Shown here in pieces: positions 35,798 through 45,276 of a stretch of DNA of 64,000 bases; the stretch's first letter is position 1, and the number at the start of each line of letters is the position of its first letter. Source of the stretch: UBA8752 sp040261275 (GTDB taxonomy: Bacteria; Bacteroidota; Bacteroidia; Flavobacteriales_D; Sanyastnellaceae); assembly GCA_040261275.1 (NCBI GenBank), contig JBDQOI010000013.1, forward strand, positions 4,735 to 68,734, in the 5' to 3' direction. The translations under genes were made by a program, and so were the position numbers. The notes beneath the pieces were generated by a model. That model ran no database searches. It worked only from the letters and a program-made list of their open reading frames with translations, and was not told the DNA's origin.

Positions 35798-36853
35798 TCA
35801 GTCGTTGACGAATGGGTAATTGGGCGTCACGTAGACGTCCTCGTAAAGCTCGTGCTTTTCTGGGAGGGGACTCTCCTCCGCGAACTTGATGGCCTCCTCG
35901 ACGATGGCCTTGACTTCTTTGTCAACCTCTTTCAGTTGGGCCTCGGTCATCCACTTCTGGTCGGTGATCACCTTGGCGCAGTGGGCGATGGGGTCGCGTT
36001 GCTGGAACTCCTCGACCTCCTGCTTCGTCCGATACTTCTGGGGGTCGCTCATGGAGTGCCCTTTGTAGCGGTAGGTCTGGATATCCAAAAGGTAGGGACC
36101 CTCACCAGAACGGCAGTGATCCGCAGCGCGCTTCATTGCATCGGCCACAGCCTCGGGGGACATGCCGTCCACGGACTCTGCGGTCATTTCGTAGGACGCA
36201 CCCAACTTGGACAGGTCGGTCACGTTCGTCGTGCGTTCCACTGAGGTACCCATGGCGTATTTGTTGTTCTCCACCACATAAATCACGGGAAGCTTCCACG
36301 TCATGGCCATGTTGAAGGTCTCGTGCAGCATGCCTTGGCGGGCAGCACCGTCGCCGAAGAAGCAAATGGTCACGTGGTCCTCCTTCCGGTACTTGTCCGC
36401 AAAAGCGATGCCCGCGCCGAGGCCGATTTGACCACCGACGATGCCGTGGCCACCGAAGAGGTTGCGCTCCTTGTCGAACATGTGCATGGAACCGCCCTTG
36501 CCTTTACTGGACCCGGTGCGCTTTCCATACAACTCCGCCATCACCACCTTGGGGTCCGTCCCGAGGGCCAGCGGATGGGCATGGTCGCGGTAAGCGGTGA
36601 TGACACGGTCCGTGGGACGCGTTCCTTCCACCATTCCGGCGAGGACAGCTTCCTGACCGATATACAGATGGCAGAATCCACCAAATTTCTGTTGGATGTA
36701 GAGGTGTCCGCAGCGCTCCTCGAAGCGACGCATGAGCAGCATGTCACGGTGCCATTTGATGTATGTGGCCTTGGGAAATGCCGGCTTTGCCGATTTCTTG
36801 GCCGCCGACTTGCGGCTAGAGGATGCCTTCTTGGCAGGCGTGGTGGTGGTCAT
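35798..36853 (-). CDS. pdhA: Pyruvate dehydrogenase E1 component, alpha subunit
   Basis: 351 residues from the ATG at 36853. Decarboxylates pyruvate with thiamine diphosphate. The TPP motif runs from GDGAARQGMLHE to VENNKYAMGT, and the phosphorylation-loop region YRYKGHSMSDP is present. The N-terminus is an unusual Lys/Ser/Ala-rich basic extension (about 25 residues). The open frame extends further upstream, but the ATG at 36853 has a perfect TATATTTG box 20 nt before it. E1 beta is not in the window. Confidence 0.93.
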   Translation of the reverse strand: MTTTTPAKKASSSRKSAAKKSAKPAFPKATYIKWHRDMLLMRRFEERCGHLYIQQKFGGFCHLYIGQEAVLAGMVEGTRPTDRVITAYRDHAHPLALGTDPKVVMAELYGKRTGSSKGKGGSMHMFDKERNLFGGHGIVGGQIGLGAGIAFADKYRKEDHVTICFFGDGAARQGMLHETFNMAMTWKLPVIYVVENNKYAMGTSVERTTNVTDLSKLGASYEMTAESVDGMSPEAVADAMKRAADHCRSGEGPYLLDIQTYRYKGHSMSDPQKYRTKQEVEEFQQRDPIAHCAKVITDQKWMTEAQLKEVDKEVKAIVEEAIKFAEESPLPEKHELYEDVYVTPNYPFVND

Positions 36854-36873
36854 TTTGCCTGAATTGCAAGCGA

Positions 36874-36881
36874 CAAATATA
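36874..36881 (-). promoter_or_regulatory. Perfect TATATTTG -7 element upstream of pdhA
   Basis: TATATTTG on the minus strand matches TAnnTTTG exactly and ends 20 nt before the pdhA ATG, in the gap after ispF. It indicates a promoter for pdhA-pdhC-recG independent of ispF. Confidence 0.6.
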
Positions 36882-36908
36882 AGTCTGCGCGCTTGGCTGA
36901 CGGGCACC

Positions 36909-37388
36909 TTAACGGCTCAACAGCACCGTAGCATGTGCACTGATACCCTCGCCTTTGCCAACGAAGCCCAATCGCTCGGTGGTTGTGGCCTTTACTCCCA
37001 CCCGATCCGCGGGTATTTGGAGGATTTCAGCGATGCACCCCCGCATGCCATCGATGAGGGGACGCAATTTGGGTCGCTCAAGGCAGACGGTCGCATCGAC
37101 GTTGACCACGGACCAACCGTCCGTGCAAACTTTGGCCACCGTTTCCCTGAGCAGGATTTTGCTGTCAATCCCTTTGTATGCCGGGTCCGTATCAGGAAAA
37201 TGAGCGCCGATATCACCCATGGCCCGCGCTCCGAACAGGGCATCGCAAATGACGTGAAGCAGCACATCGGCATCGCTGTGGCCTACCGCTCCGAATTCAG
37301 CGGGGACAAGAATGCCACCCAGCCACAACTCTTCGCCTGCGGCGATCTGATGGACGTCGTATCCGTAGCCGATCCGAAGGTCCATCAT
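36909..37388 (-). CDS. ispF: 2-C-methyl-D-erythritol 2,4-cyclodiphosphate synthase
   Basis: 159 residues. Forms the cyclic diphosphate intermediate of the MEP isoprenoid pathway as a cytoplasmic trimer. The zinc ligands are Asp11 and His13 in GYGYDVHQ and His45 in SDADVLLHVICDAL, and the conserved STDHQ-type region is replaced by the family's lower-half segment NVDATVCLERPKL. The length matches the family. It lies 12 nt after porV. Confidence 0.95.
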   Translation of the reverse strand: MMDLRIGYGYDVHQIAAGEELWLGGILVPAEFGAVGHSDADVLLHVICDALFGARAMGDIGAHFPDTDPAYKGIDSKILLRETVAKVCTDGWSVVNVDATVCLERPKLRPLIDGMRGCIAEILQIPADRVGVKATTTERLGFVGKGEGISAHATVLLSR

Positions 37389-37400
37389 TTGTCTTCGCGA

Positions 37401-38672
37401 TCAGAAATTCGAGGGGTCCTCGTCGTCTCCGCCTCCGATCACATCATCGAATGCCAGGCGCAATGAAAAGCGCAAGGTGTTGGCCAAGGGATTCTGCTGC
37501 GTAGTGGCAATCAGGTAACTCAAGTCAATGTCGAGCACGGTGTACTTGATCCCGGCACCCAGCGTAATGAATTGGCGGTTGCCCTTGGTGAAGTGCTCGT
37601 AGAAGTATCCACCGCGCACGGCAAAAACACCGTTGTAATCGTATTCGATTCCACCGCCGAGGTTGATTTCGCGCAACTCCTCACGCAGCACGCTTCCCGG
37701 CTCGATGGAATATGTACCATCGCCTTGGCGCTCGACAATGCCCGGTGCATCGTAGAAGCTCTGCAGGATGCCTGAGGCTACACCCACATTGGGGTCGAAC
37801 CCGCTCACAATGATGTCATCATCATCGCCCTCGCCGTATGCGGGAGCCGTGGGAACCAAAAGCTTGTTGGCATCCAAAGTGAAGGTCAGATCGTTGAAGT
37901 CATCGAGGAAGACCGTGGCGGCCACACCGGTCTTGAGGTTCGTCGGGATAAAATCCCGCTCGGCGGTTTCGGTGTAGCTCATCTTGGCACCGACGTTGGA
38001 GACGCAAACACCCCAGTTCATTCTGCCATCGCGGTCGCCAAACTTCACGTCATCGTTGGAATGGAAGACGCCCACGTCCACTGCTACCGAACGGCCTGGA
38101 CGGCTGTCCGCCCCGAGGATGTTCGTTCCCCCCGTCAGATTGCTGTGGATGTATCGGGCCGTGAAACCGCCGCTGAATCTGTTGCCGAACTTCTGTGAGA
38201 ATCCGAAATCGAATGAAAATTCGTTGGGGCTGAAATCCCGGATGGCGGTACCGTTCACATCTGTGAAGGTGATGTTGCCGAGAGAGAAATAGCGAAGTGC
38301 CATCCCCACGGCTTGTCGCTTGTTGAGCTTGCGCGTACCACTCAAATAGGCCAGGGACATGTCATCTACCAGCTGACGCAGCCAGGGGGCATATCCCATG
38401 TGGGCCTCGAAGGTCTGGTCCGTGAATGCCATGCGCGCCGGATTCCAGGCCATGGCCGTACCGTCCGGTGTCAAGGCCACACCTGCATCGCCCAACGCCC
38501 CGCTCCGACTGTCCGGAGCGATCATGAGAAAAGGGACCGCAGTTGTGATCGTATTGAGTTGAAGCTGTTCGGCCGTCTCAACCTGCGTCAACTGCGCCTG
38601 GAGGGCCGTTGGGCAGAGTGAAAAAGCCAAAAGGGCCAACGTCAGCGGGAAAAGGGAAATCCTGAATTCCAT
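37401..38672 (-). CDS. porV: T9SS outer membrane protein PorV
   Basis: 423 residues. A signal peptide ending TALQAQ is followed by an outer-membrane beta-barrel of the FadL/PorV type. The segment PFLMIAPDSRSGALGDAGVAL and MAWNPARMAF are strong PorV hallmarks. PorV binds the C-terminal domains of T9SS cargo and delivers them to the PorU attachment complex. The open frame starts further upstream, but the ATG at 38672 gives the signal peptide directly. It lies 43 nt after porU, with a TACTTTCG box between. Confidence 0.94.
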   Translation of the reverse strand: MEFRISLFPLTLALLAFSLCPTALQAQLTQVETAEQLQLNTITTAVPFLMIAPDSRSGALGDAGVALTPDGTAMAWNPARMAFTDQTFEAHMGYAPWLRQLVDDMSLAYLSGTRKLNKRQAVGMALRYFSLGNITFTDVNGTAIRDFSPNEFSFDFGFSQKFGNRFSGGFTARYIHSNLTGGTNILGADSRPGRSVAVDVGVFHSNDDVKFGDRDGRMNWGVCVSNVGAKMSYTETAERDFIPTNLKTGVAATVFLDDFNDLTFTLDANKLLVPTAPAYGEGDDDDIIVSGFDPNVGVASGILQSFYDAPGIVERQGDGTYSIEPGSVLREELREINLGGGIEYDYNGVFAVRGGYFYEHFTKGNRQFITLGAGIKYTVLDIDLSYLIATTQQNPLANTLRFSLRLAFDDVIGGGDDEDPSNF

Positions 38673-38683
38673 GGGATGGGAAG

Positions 38684-38691
38684 CGAAAGTA
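38684..38691 (-). promoter_or_regulatory. TACTTTCG box between porU and porV
   Basis: TACTTTCG on the minus strand ends 11 nt before the porV ATG and matches TAnnTTYG. It suggests porV can be transcribed separately from porU. Confidence 0.45.
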
Positions 38692-38715
38692 CTACGGCGC
38701 TTGGATAAAAAGGGT

Positions 38716-41700
38716 TCAGTTGAGCAACACGAGCCGTCCCGAGTCCGCGGCTTGGCGTCCTTCTGGAGTGGCGACCTCCAGGCGGAAGAGGTAAACCCCA
38801 GCATCCAATGGGCTCCCGTTGGCCGTTCGCCCATCCCAATGCCATCCATCCATGCGGTAACCGGAGGGCGTCTCGTTTCGCTCACCCACCCAAACGGTGT
38901 TTCCCCTGGAATCGTATATCGACAATTTCAAATCGAGCGCAACGCAGGCCTGATTGTGGTCGAAACGGAAGGTGGTTCCCCCGCCATTCATGGGATTGGG
39001 GTAGTTCACAAGCCCTTCCAGAAAGACATCCAATTCATCCACCACAACGAAGTCCAATCCAGCGAGCGCACTGTTGTTGTGAACGTCCCAGGCCTTCAAT
39101 TCCAATCGATGTGTCCCCGGTTCTATGTCGGACATGGGATAGACGACCCTTCCGCTCTGATAGGTATTCAAATCGCTTTGGTAGTATTCGTTCAACACCG
39201 CGCCATTGGCTCCATCCAGCATCAGTTTGAGGTCGTGCCCTATTCCATTGCCTACGGTATTCAATCCTTGGTCGTCACTCAGGAAAGCCAGGAGAACCGG
39301 CTTGGAGTCCGTGGTGCCCCCATCGATAAAGGTGGTGTCGTTCAGGTAAAGCTCAATGGTGGGACCCTGCGAATCCGCCACCGCGTCGGGGTTCACCCCT
39401 CCAATTACCAGGTGCTCCGTGTATCCGTGGGCGTCCACATCTCCGTCCACAGCATAATAACTGATTCTGCCAGGTGCTGGGTCGTAACTGATGTCCCGAG
39501 GCACAACGAATTCAAACTCGAACACCCCGCCTTCCGCGGTCACGGCACCTGCATGAATGCGGTTGCGCCATTCTGTGTAGGAGACACCTCCACCGCTTCC
39601 ACCGTCGTTGTTCAAGGTGAGCACCTCGCTTTTCTGATCGAATACTGTGGGATAAATGAAGCCATTGAAGTCCGTCATCAAGTTTCCTGATGCATCTGCC
39701 ACGTACCCCTTGACCACGACGTGTTCCAGGGCGCTCAACGTGTCTGCCCAAGCGTCCACCGGAACACCGTTGATTTCACTGGTCTTCACTTCCATTTCAG
39801 GGGTGGCCCACGTCAAGGCCACGTCGCCCAACAAGGTGAAATTGCGCTTGTTGGAGGAAGCACCCGAGGAGGGGTGATTCTTGGTGCGCCTCAGGATGTC
39901 ACCCAAACGCTGGCGCTCTCCCGCAGGCGCATCGAAGGCCACATTGAAAAACGCAGTGTTCAGCTGCTCATTGGCATAGCTGTAGACCACACGCGTGGTG
40001 GTCATCATGGCGATGGCTCCCCCGTTCGGATTCATGACCATCATTTCCCCAGCGGTTTCCCGCTCCGGATCATCAAAGCGCGCCAGCTCACAGGTCGCCG
40101 TGAAAAAAAGCGGCATGCGGTCCAGGTTGTCCCAAGCCCCAATGGTGGAAGAACTGAGCACCCGCTCATGCGCCCAACCTCGTTCGCCCCCGTGACCGAT
40201 GTAGTTCACGAGCAAGGCACCATCCCTTACCTGCCGATCAATGGCATCTTCCACTTCTGGATATCGTTCACCTCCCGGTGTGGCAACCTGTGGATAGGCG
40301 TCCATGAAAATCCGCTTGATGTCATAAGATCCGTGACCCTCTTCCAAACCCTGGGCGTGACCGATGCTGTAGAGCGTGTGGCCTGTTTCCGTGGGTGAGC
40401 CACTTCCGTCGAAATCATCTGCCACGAAACACACCCGGTTGCGCCAAGGCCCGTAAGGATTGCCCTCGGTTGACCCTGGCAATCCCCCCGTCAAACAGGC
40501 CGCTCCATCAGGGTCTGGATTGCTCCCGAGATAGGCTGTGATCTTATTGATGGCCCCCCAAGCTTCGTCCAAGGTGCTGGCAGGAATTCTTCCCACGCCA
40601 ATGGCGAGGGTGTCGGTGAGGCGCTCGGAAGCCGTGCCCGACAAGAATCCGAAGTAGTCATCGGTAACATAACTCTGTGTGGGGGTGTGGCTCTGGGCGC
40701 TCTGAAAGGAAACCAGGAGGTTGCCGAACCGCGGCAAGTTTCGATTCAGGTAGGTCCCATCCCCGAAAAGTTGCAGATATCGAGGTTGCAGGCTGGGGAT
40801 GCCCTCTGCCCGGTCGTAGAGCATCTTCATGAGCATCTTGAACGCCGTAGGATCCACCCGGCCCGAACTGAAGCAATCGTAAATGAAGCTGGGTTCGAGA
40901 ACCGCCACGCTCAAACCCTCTGCAGCATGAATGGCGGCCAAGCTGTCTGCGGCCTCGCGCAGACCTGGAGGCGTGATCACCACAAGATCCACCTGAGGAA
41001 TGCCATGGACATCGGTATTCTGGACGGGGCCGATGGCTGTCGGCGTGTAGAAACCCGAACCGGTCCCCACCCGGAAGGTGCGCACGTCATCATATTCCAC
41101 ACGAAACCGCAAGGCATCACCCTCCACAGAAAACGGAATGGCTTCCGGCGATTGCGGATCGGTCACATCCCAAACCCGCTGTGCAGAAGTGGCGCCGCTT
41201 ACAATCCATTCCAAAATGCGCCCCGGCGCTGCAGCACTCGCCCGCATGAACTCCTGCTGCGTGCTTCCCGCCATGGTGGATGAACGCGTTCCCGTGATGC
41301 GCACGTAATCCAACCAGCCTTTCACATCAGCGGCCTGAGGATCTAGCGTGATTCCCACTTGCACAACCTCTGAAGCCGGGTTCCAAACCCAGCTGCCTTG
41401 ACCTACCTGGGCCTGTGGCACATGGGACTGGCTGCCCGTAATCGCCGGCGAAATGACCCAAGAGCTGTCCCCGAGCACCACTTCATACGGACTGACCGCG
41501 CCTACCGAACGGCCCATGAGCTTGACCTCGAGCAAAGCAGGGTCTTCCGTAATGTCAGGAACCTGAAATGGGATGGTGTGTGTGGGATTCTGGTCGAAAA
41601 CCTCTCCGAAGAAATTCCGCCCGGAACGAATGATGGTGTTTTGCTCCAGTTCGTGGAAAAGGTGGAAATCCGTTTCCGTCAACAGCGTGTCCAAGTCTCC

Positions 41701-42264
41701 CGCAATGACCGGCGCCGTGGCTATTCGAAGGGGTGCATCGTCATCCACACGCAAGAAATACCAGGCTGTATCCGACCAGGGATTGAGGGTGTGTTTCCAT
41801 TTTCCTGACGATTCGTCCAACGACCATTCTTCGGGTCCGTCCCCCATGAAGATGAAATGGTCGTTTCCATCGAATTGGCCATTCCCATTGTCCACCATTT
41901 GAATGGGAACCGGCACCAGATCCAGAGGGCGAGGCAGGGCATTGTCGATGGGAAGGGCGTCGCCCCCGTGTCCGTAAAGGTTGACCTGCGCCGGATTCAC
42001 GGAGGAGGGGTCCAGCCCCAGTGCCTCGATCACCTGGGCATCCACCTTGTGGAATCCAGAACGCACCGTTGCCAGACGATACCACTGTCCTTCGGAAAGG
42101 GCGGAATGGTCCGGCCAATCGTAGTCGAATTGGGCGTTGAGGGGAACACTGAACAGGCAAAGGAAACCCGGGAGCATCATCGCTCGTACAATCCAATTCA
42201 ATGGTCTTGCCACCTTACAAGGCAACGTATTTCGTTGCGGTTTCGTTGGGTCTTTGGGAATCAT
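38716..42264 (-). CDS. porU: T9SS sortase PorU (C25-type cysteine peptidase)
   Basis: About 1182 residues from the ATG at 42264. Removes the C-terminal sorting domain of T9SS cargo and attaches the cargo to the surface. The gingipain-like domain has its His in NYIGHGGERGW (near 690) and Cys in FFTATCELARFD (near 723). The C-terminus (last 85 or so residues, NYPNPMNGGGTTF and DGWHWDG) is itself a CTD-like FlgD-type fold. ATGs at 42180 and 42177 would begin at the hydrophobic core of the signal peptide; 42264 adds a longer basic n-region. It is divergent from porP/sprF. Confidence 0.93.
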   Translation of the reverse strand: MIPKDPTKPQRNTLPCKVARPLNWIVRAMMLPGFLCLFSVPLNAQFDYDWPDHSALSEGQWYRLATVRSGFHKVDAQVIEALGLDPSSVNPAQVNLYGHGGDALPIDNALPRPLDLVPVPIQMVDNGNGQFDGNDHFIFMGDGPEEWSLDESSGKWKHTLNPWSDTAWYFLRVDDDAPLRIATAPVIAGDLDTLLTETDFHLFHELEQNTIIRSGRNFFGEVFDQNPTHTIPFQVPDITEDPALLEVKLMGRSVGAVSPYEVVLGDSSWVISPAITGSQSHVPQAQVGQGSWVWNPASEVVQVGITLDPQAADVKGWLDYVRITGTRSSTMAGSTQQEFMRASAAAPGRILEWIVSGATSAQRVWDVTDPQSPEAIPFSVEGDALRFRVEYDDVRTFRVGTGSGFYTPTAIGPVQNTDVHGIPQVDLVVITPPGLREAADSLAAIHAAEGLSVAVLEPSFIYDCFSSGRVDPTAFKMLMKMLYDRAEGIPSLQPRYLQLFGDGTYLNRNLPRFGNLLVSFQSAQSHTPTQSYVTDDYFGFLSGTASERLTDTLAIGVGRIPASTLDEAWGAINKITAYLGSNPDPDGAACLTGGLPGSTEGNPYGPWRNRVCFVADDFDGSGSPTETGHTLYSIGHAQGLEEGHGSYDIKRIFMDAYPQVATPGGERYPEVEDAIDRQVRDGALLVNYIGHGGERGWAHERVLSSSTIGAWDNLDRMPLFFTATCELARFDDPERETAGEMMVMNPNGGAIAMMTTTRVVYSYANEQLNTAFFNVAFDAPAGERQRLGDILRRTKNHPSSGASSNKRNFTLLGDVALTWATPEMEVKTSEINGVPVDAWADTLSALEHVVVKGYVADASGNLMTDFNGFIYPTVFDQKSEVLTLNNDGGSGGGVSYTEWRNRIHAGAVTAEGGVFEFEFVVPRDISYDPAPGRISYYAVDGDVDAHGYTEHLVIGGVNPDAVADSQGPTIELYLNDTTFIDGGTTDSKPVLLAFLSDDQGLNTVGNGIGHDLKLMLDGANGAVLNEYYQSDLNTYQSGRVVYPMSDIEPGTHRLELKAWDVHNNSALAGLDFVVVDELDVFLEGLVNYPNPMNGGGTTFRFDHNQACVALDLKLSIYDSRGNTVWVGERNETPSGYRMDGWHWDGRTANGSPLDAGVYLFRLEVATPEGRQAADSGRLVLLN

Positions 42265-42392
42265 CGAAAATCCTCGCTGTGACAACGTCAGGAGCGCCCT
42301 GTTTGTTGCTTCAAAGCAAAGATGTTCGCCAATTCCCACAAGTTTGTAATTTTCACGACCTTATACAGAGGATATTGTTCCTCGGAAACCGC

Positions 42393-43424
42393 ATGGCCAT
42401 GAAGTTCCCACAGTCCACCCGCACCGCGGCTTTGCAGGCATTCAGCGTGCCTGTCATTGCTTTGATGGCATTGTGCCTCGGCACCCTTACACCGCAGGAA
42501 ATGGCGGCCCAGGACGCCGAATTCACGCAATTCTATGCCAATCCGGTCTTCATGAATCCCGCTTTTGCAGGTTCGGCGCGTTGCCCCCGATTCGTCATGC
42601 AATACCGGAATCAATGGCCGGCCATGAGTGGAAACTATGTCACTTCCGCAGTGGCTTACGACCAACACATTCCCAGCATCTCTGGTGGACTCGGATTCAC
42701 CGTCATGAATGACCGGGCAGGTCGCGGCACCCTGAGCACCACCCGTTTCAGCGGTATATACAGCTACCAGCAAGCGGTCAGTCGGAAATTCTCCATCCGC
42801 GCAGGATTCGAAGCGACTTATTTCCAGAAGGCACTGGATTGGAGTCAATTGACCTTTGGAGACATGATTGATCCCCGCAAAGGATTCATCTACGAAACCC
42901 AAGACCAGCCCCGAGGAGGTCAAGTCAGTCAGGTCGACTTCAGCGCAGGGCTAGTGGGCTTCAGCAAGAAACTCTACTTCGGTTTTGCGGCACACCACCT
43001 CAATGAACCCAATGAGAGCCTCGTCGTGGGGGTGAGTCGCTTACCGATGAAGCTTACGGCCCACTTCGGTGCCTTGCTCCCGCTGGACGGAGATGCCCGC
43101 TACGCGAGTTCTTTCATCTCGCCCAACATCATCTACAACCGGCAGGGTGAATTCCAACGCTTGAACTTCGGTGGATACGTGAGCAAGGGTCCCATTGTCG
43201 GTGGAATTTGGTACCGAGGCATCATCGGCACCCAATATCGCGACGCATTCATCGTTACGTTGGGTATACAATCCGATGTCATCAAATTCGGTTACAGCTA
43301 TGACGTCACGGTTTCGGACCTCACCCCTGCCACCGGAGGTGCGCACGAAATCAGCATGTCATTGAATTTCGATTGCCGCGCCAAGCGAATCAAATTCCGC
43401 AGTCCTCCCTGTCCCGGATTCTGA
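42393..43424 (+). CDS. PorP/SprF family T9SS outer membrane protein
   Basis: About 343 residues from the ATG at 42393 (a second ATG at 42399 is possible). A signal peptide ends near MAAQ. The mature N-terminus DAEFTQFYANPVFMNPAFAGS is the family hallmark, and the remainder is a 14-strand-type beta-barrel. Members anchor or cap the T9SS and often pair with a particular adhesin. It lies 35 nt before gldJ and diverges from porU across a 128-nt region that must hold both promoters. The frame is open upstream but lacks a signal peptide there. Confidence 0.92.
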   Translation: MAMKFPQSTRTAALQAFSVPVIALMALCLGTLTPQEMAAQDAEFTQFYANPVFMNPAFAGSARCPRFVMQYRNQWPAMSGNYVTSAVAYDQHIPSISGGLGFTVMNDRAGRGTLSTTRFSGIYSYQQAVSRKFSIRAGFEATYFQKALDWSQLTFGDMIDPRKGFIYETQDQPRGGQVSQVDFSAGLVGFSKKLYFGFAAHHLNEPNESLVVGVSRLPMKLTAHFGALLPLDGDARYASSFISPNIIYNRQGEFQRLNFGGYVSKGPIVGGIWYRGIIGTQYRDAFIVTLGIQSDVIKFGYSYDVTVSDLTPATGGAHEISMSLNFDCRAKRIKFRSPPCPGF

Positions 43425-43459
43425 ACCCATTCCCTGCAAGGAAACCCCAATAGAAAGCG

Positions 43460-45205
43460 ATGCAGAAGCTCCATTCCACTCTCCTCCTCTTCCTGGTTGT
43501 CATCGGCAGTGCCGCTGTGCTTTCCTCTTGTCAGAGCGGCGCGTCAGGTTCCACTGGATGGGCCTACAACGACTCGGAAAACGGCGGATTCCAAAAACTT
43601 CCCTACATCGGTCAGGAAACCGGTCCGGGTCTGGTTTTCATTGAAGGAGGCACCTTCACCATGGGCCAGGTAGAGGATGACCTCACCGGAGCTTGGGACA
43701 ACATCCCCCGCCGGGTCACCGTCAGCTCCTACTACTTGGACGAGGCGGAGGTGACCAATATGTATTGGTTGGAGTACCTGTTTTGGCTGAACCGGGTGTA
43801 TGGTGACGGCTTTCCCGAGATCGTGGACCGCGCCAAGCCCGACACTTTGGTGTGGAGGGACCCGCGCGCATACAACGAGCCATACGTCAATTACTACCTG
43901 CGTCACCCCGCCTACCGCGATTACCCCGTCGTGGGTGTCTCTTGGCTGCAGGCCAATGAATTCTGCAAGTGGAGAACGGACCGTGTGAATGAACAGATCA
44001 TGGTTCGCGAAGGATTCCTGGTGCACAATCCAACGGGTCAAGTGGACGACAGTTACTTCAGTACGGAGGCATATCTGGATGGCCAGTACGAGGAAGCCGC
44101 CAAGGCAGCGGACGGCATCAAGGACCTTCGACCCAATGGAGTCGGCTACCGGAATGTGGCCATGACCGATGGCATCCTCCTTCCCGATTACCGCCTGCCA
44201 ACGGAAGCCGAGTGGGAATACGCTGCCCTCTCCCTCATTGGAAACAGTGGTGAGGAATTGATCACCAGTCGCCGCACCTATCCTTGGGATGGTCACTACG
44301 TGCGGAATGATGATAGCCGCGGCAAGTTCTACGGTGAGATCAATGCCAACTTCGTCCGTGCCCGCGGTGACTACATGGGTGTGGCCGGTGCCTTGAATGA
44401 CAATGCAGATGTGACCGCACCGGTTTACAGCTATGCGCCGAACGACTACGGCTTGTACAACATGGCAGGCAACGTGAGCGAGTGGGTCATGGACGTTTAC
44501 CGCCCTGGAACCCTCCAGGATGCCCAAGAATTCCGCCCCTTCCGTGGAAACGTATTCTCCACGAAGCTGCTCGACAGTGAAGGCAACGTAACGGACAAGC
44601 TCGACTACGTCACTTACGACATCGATGCCATCCGTGATTTCCTTGAGGAATATGGAGAGGCAGCAGGACCGTCCCTGACGACCGAAGGACAAAACCTCAT
44701 CGACAACCTCAACAGCAAGATTGAGAGCGCCAACGAAGACATGCAGGTAAAGCGCGTCGAGGAGGCCATGACGAAGATGGACGAAGCCCTTGACCTGATT
44801 GAGGAAAGTGAGTCTCCGGCTGCTCCGGACTTGCGACGCGCGTGGGCGGCGAACATCACAGGAAAGCCAGGTGAAATGCGCTACCGGGAAGTTTCGCTGG
44901 AAGAGAACCTCAACCGCAGGAACTACCGCGTGGCCGACAACATCGACTACCTCGATGGTGACAAGGAAAGCTCCATCTACTACAGTGAAGAAGAAGAAGG
45001 AACGGTCTACGACTTCGGAGGCACCTCCCTCATCAACGATAATGTTCGCGTTTACAAAGGGGGCAGCTGGAATGACCGCGTGTACTGGATCATTCCCGGA
45101 ACCCGCCGCTTCCTCGAGGAGGACCAGAGCTCAGCCACCATCGGTTTCCGTTGCGCGATGACCCGCGTCGGATCGCCGCGTGGCAACATGGCAGGGGGAC
45201 AGTAA
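43460..45205 (+). CDS. gldJ: Gliding motility lipoprotein GldJ
   Basis: 581 residues. A lipoprotein signal peptide with lipobox around LSSC (Cys24) anchors it in the envelope. The fold is of the formylglycine-generating-enzyme/sulfatase-modifying type: GLVFIEGGTFTMG, DEAEVTNMYWLEYL, RLPTEAEWEYAA and a C-terminal KGGSWNDRVYW. GldJ supports assembly of the GldK/GldN ring and stability of the T9SS. Between about residues 375 and 480 an acidic, probably coiled-coil segment (LIDNLNSKIESANED) interrupts the fold. It follows porP/sprF and is closed by a hairpin terminator. Confidence 0.93.
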   Translation: MQKLHSTLLLFLVVIGSAAVLSSCQSGASGSTGWAYNDSENGGFQKLPYIGQETGPGLVFIEGGTFTMGQVEDDLTGAWDNIPRRVTVSSYYLDEAEVTNMYWLEYLFWLNRVYGDGFPEIVDRAKPDTLVWRDPRAYNEPYVNYYLRHPAYRDYPVVGVSWLQANEFCKWRTDRVNEQIMVREGFLVHNPTGQVDDSYFSTEAYLDGQYEEAAKAADGIKDLRPNGVGYRNVAMTDGILLPDYRLPTEAEWEYAALSLIGNSGEELITSRRTYPWDGHYVRNDDSRGKFYGEINANFVRARGDYMGVAGALNDNADVTAPVYSYAPNDYGLYNMAGNVSEWVMDVYRPGTLQDAQEFRPFRGNVFSTKLLDSEGNVTDKLDYVTYDIDAIRDFLEEYGEAAGPSLTTEGQNLIDNLNSKIESANEDMQVKRVEEAMTKMDEALDLIEESESPAAPDLRRAWAANITGKPGEMRYREVSLEENLNRRNYRVADNIDYLDGDKESSIYYSEEEEGTVYDFGGTSLINDNVRVYKGGSWNDRVYWIIPGTRRFLEEDQSSATIGFRCAMTRVGSPRGNMAGGQ

Positions 45206-45224
45206 GCACTGTCCATTGTTCATT

Positions 45225-45269
45225 GCGAACCCCGTGCGGTCCATCGACCTCGCGGGGTTCGCTGTTTCT
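45225..45269 (+). terminator. Hairpin terminator after gldJ
   Basis: A perfect 10-bp stem GCGAACCCCG (45225-45234) / CGGGGTTCGC (45253-45262) encloses an 18-nt loop and is followed by TGTTTCTT. It separates gldJ from murF, whose ATG is 8 nt downstream of the T-rich run. Confidence 0.65.
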
Positions 45270-45276
45270 TGCACCC

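Noticed and set aside
45151..45276. Upstream extension of the murF frame
   Set aside because: Overlaps the gldJ end and terminator hairpin; the ATG at 45277 gives the family N-terminus.
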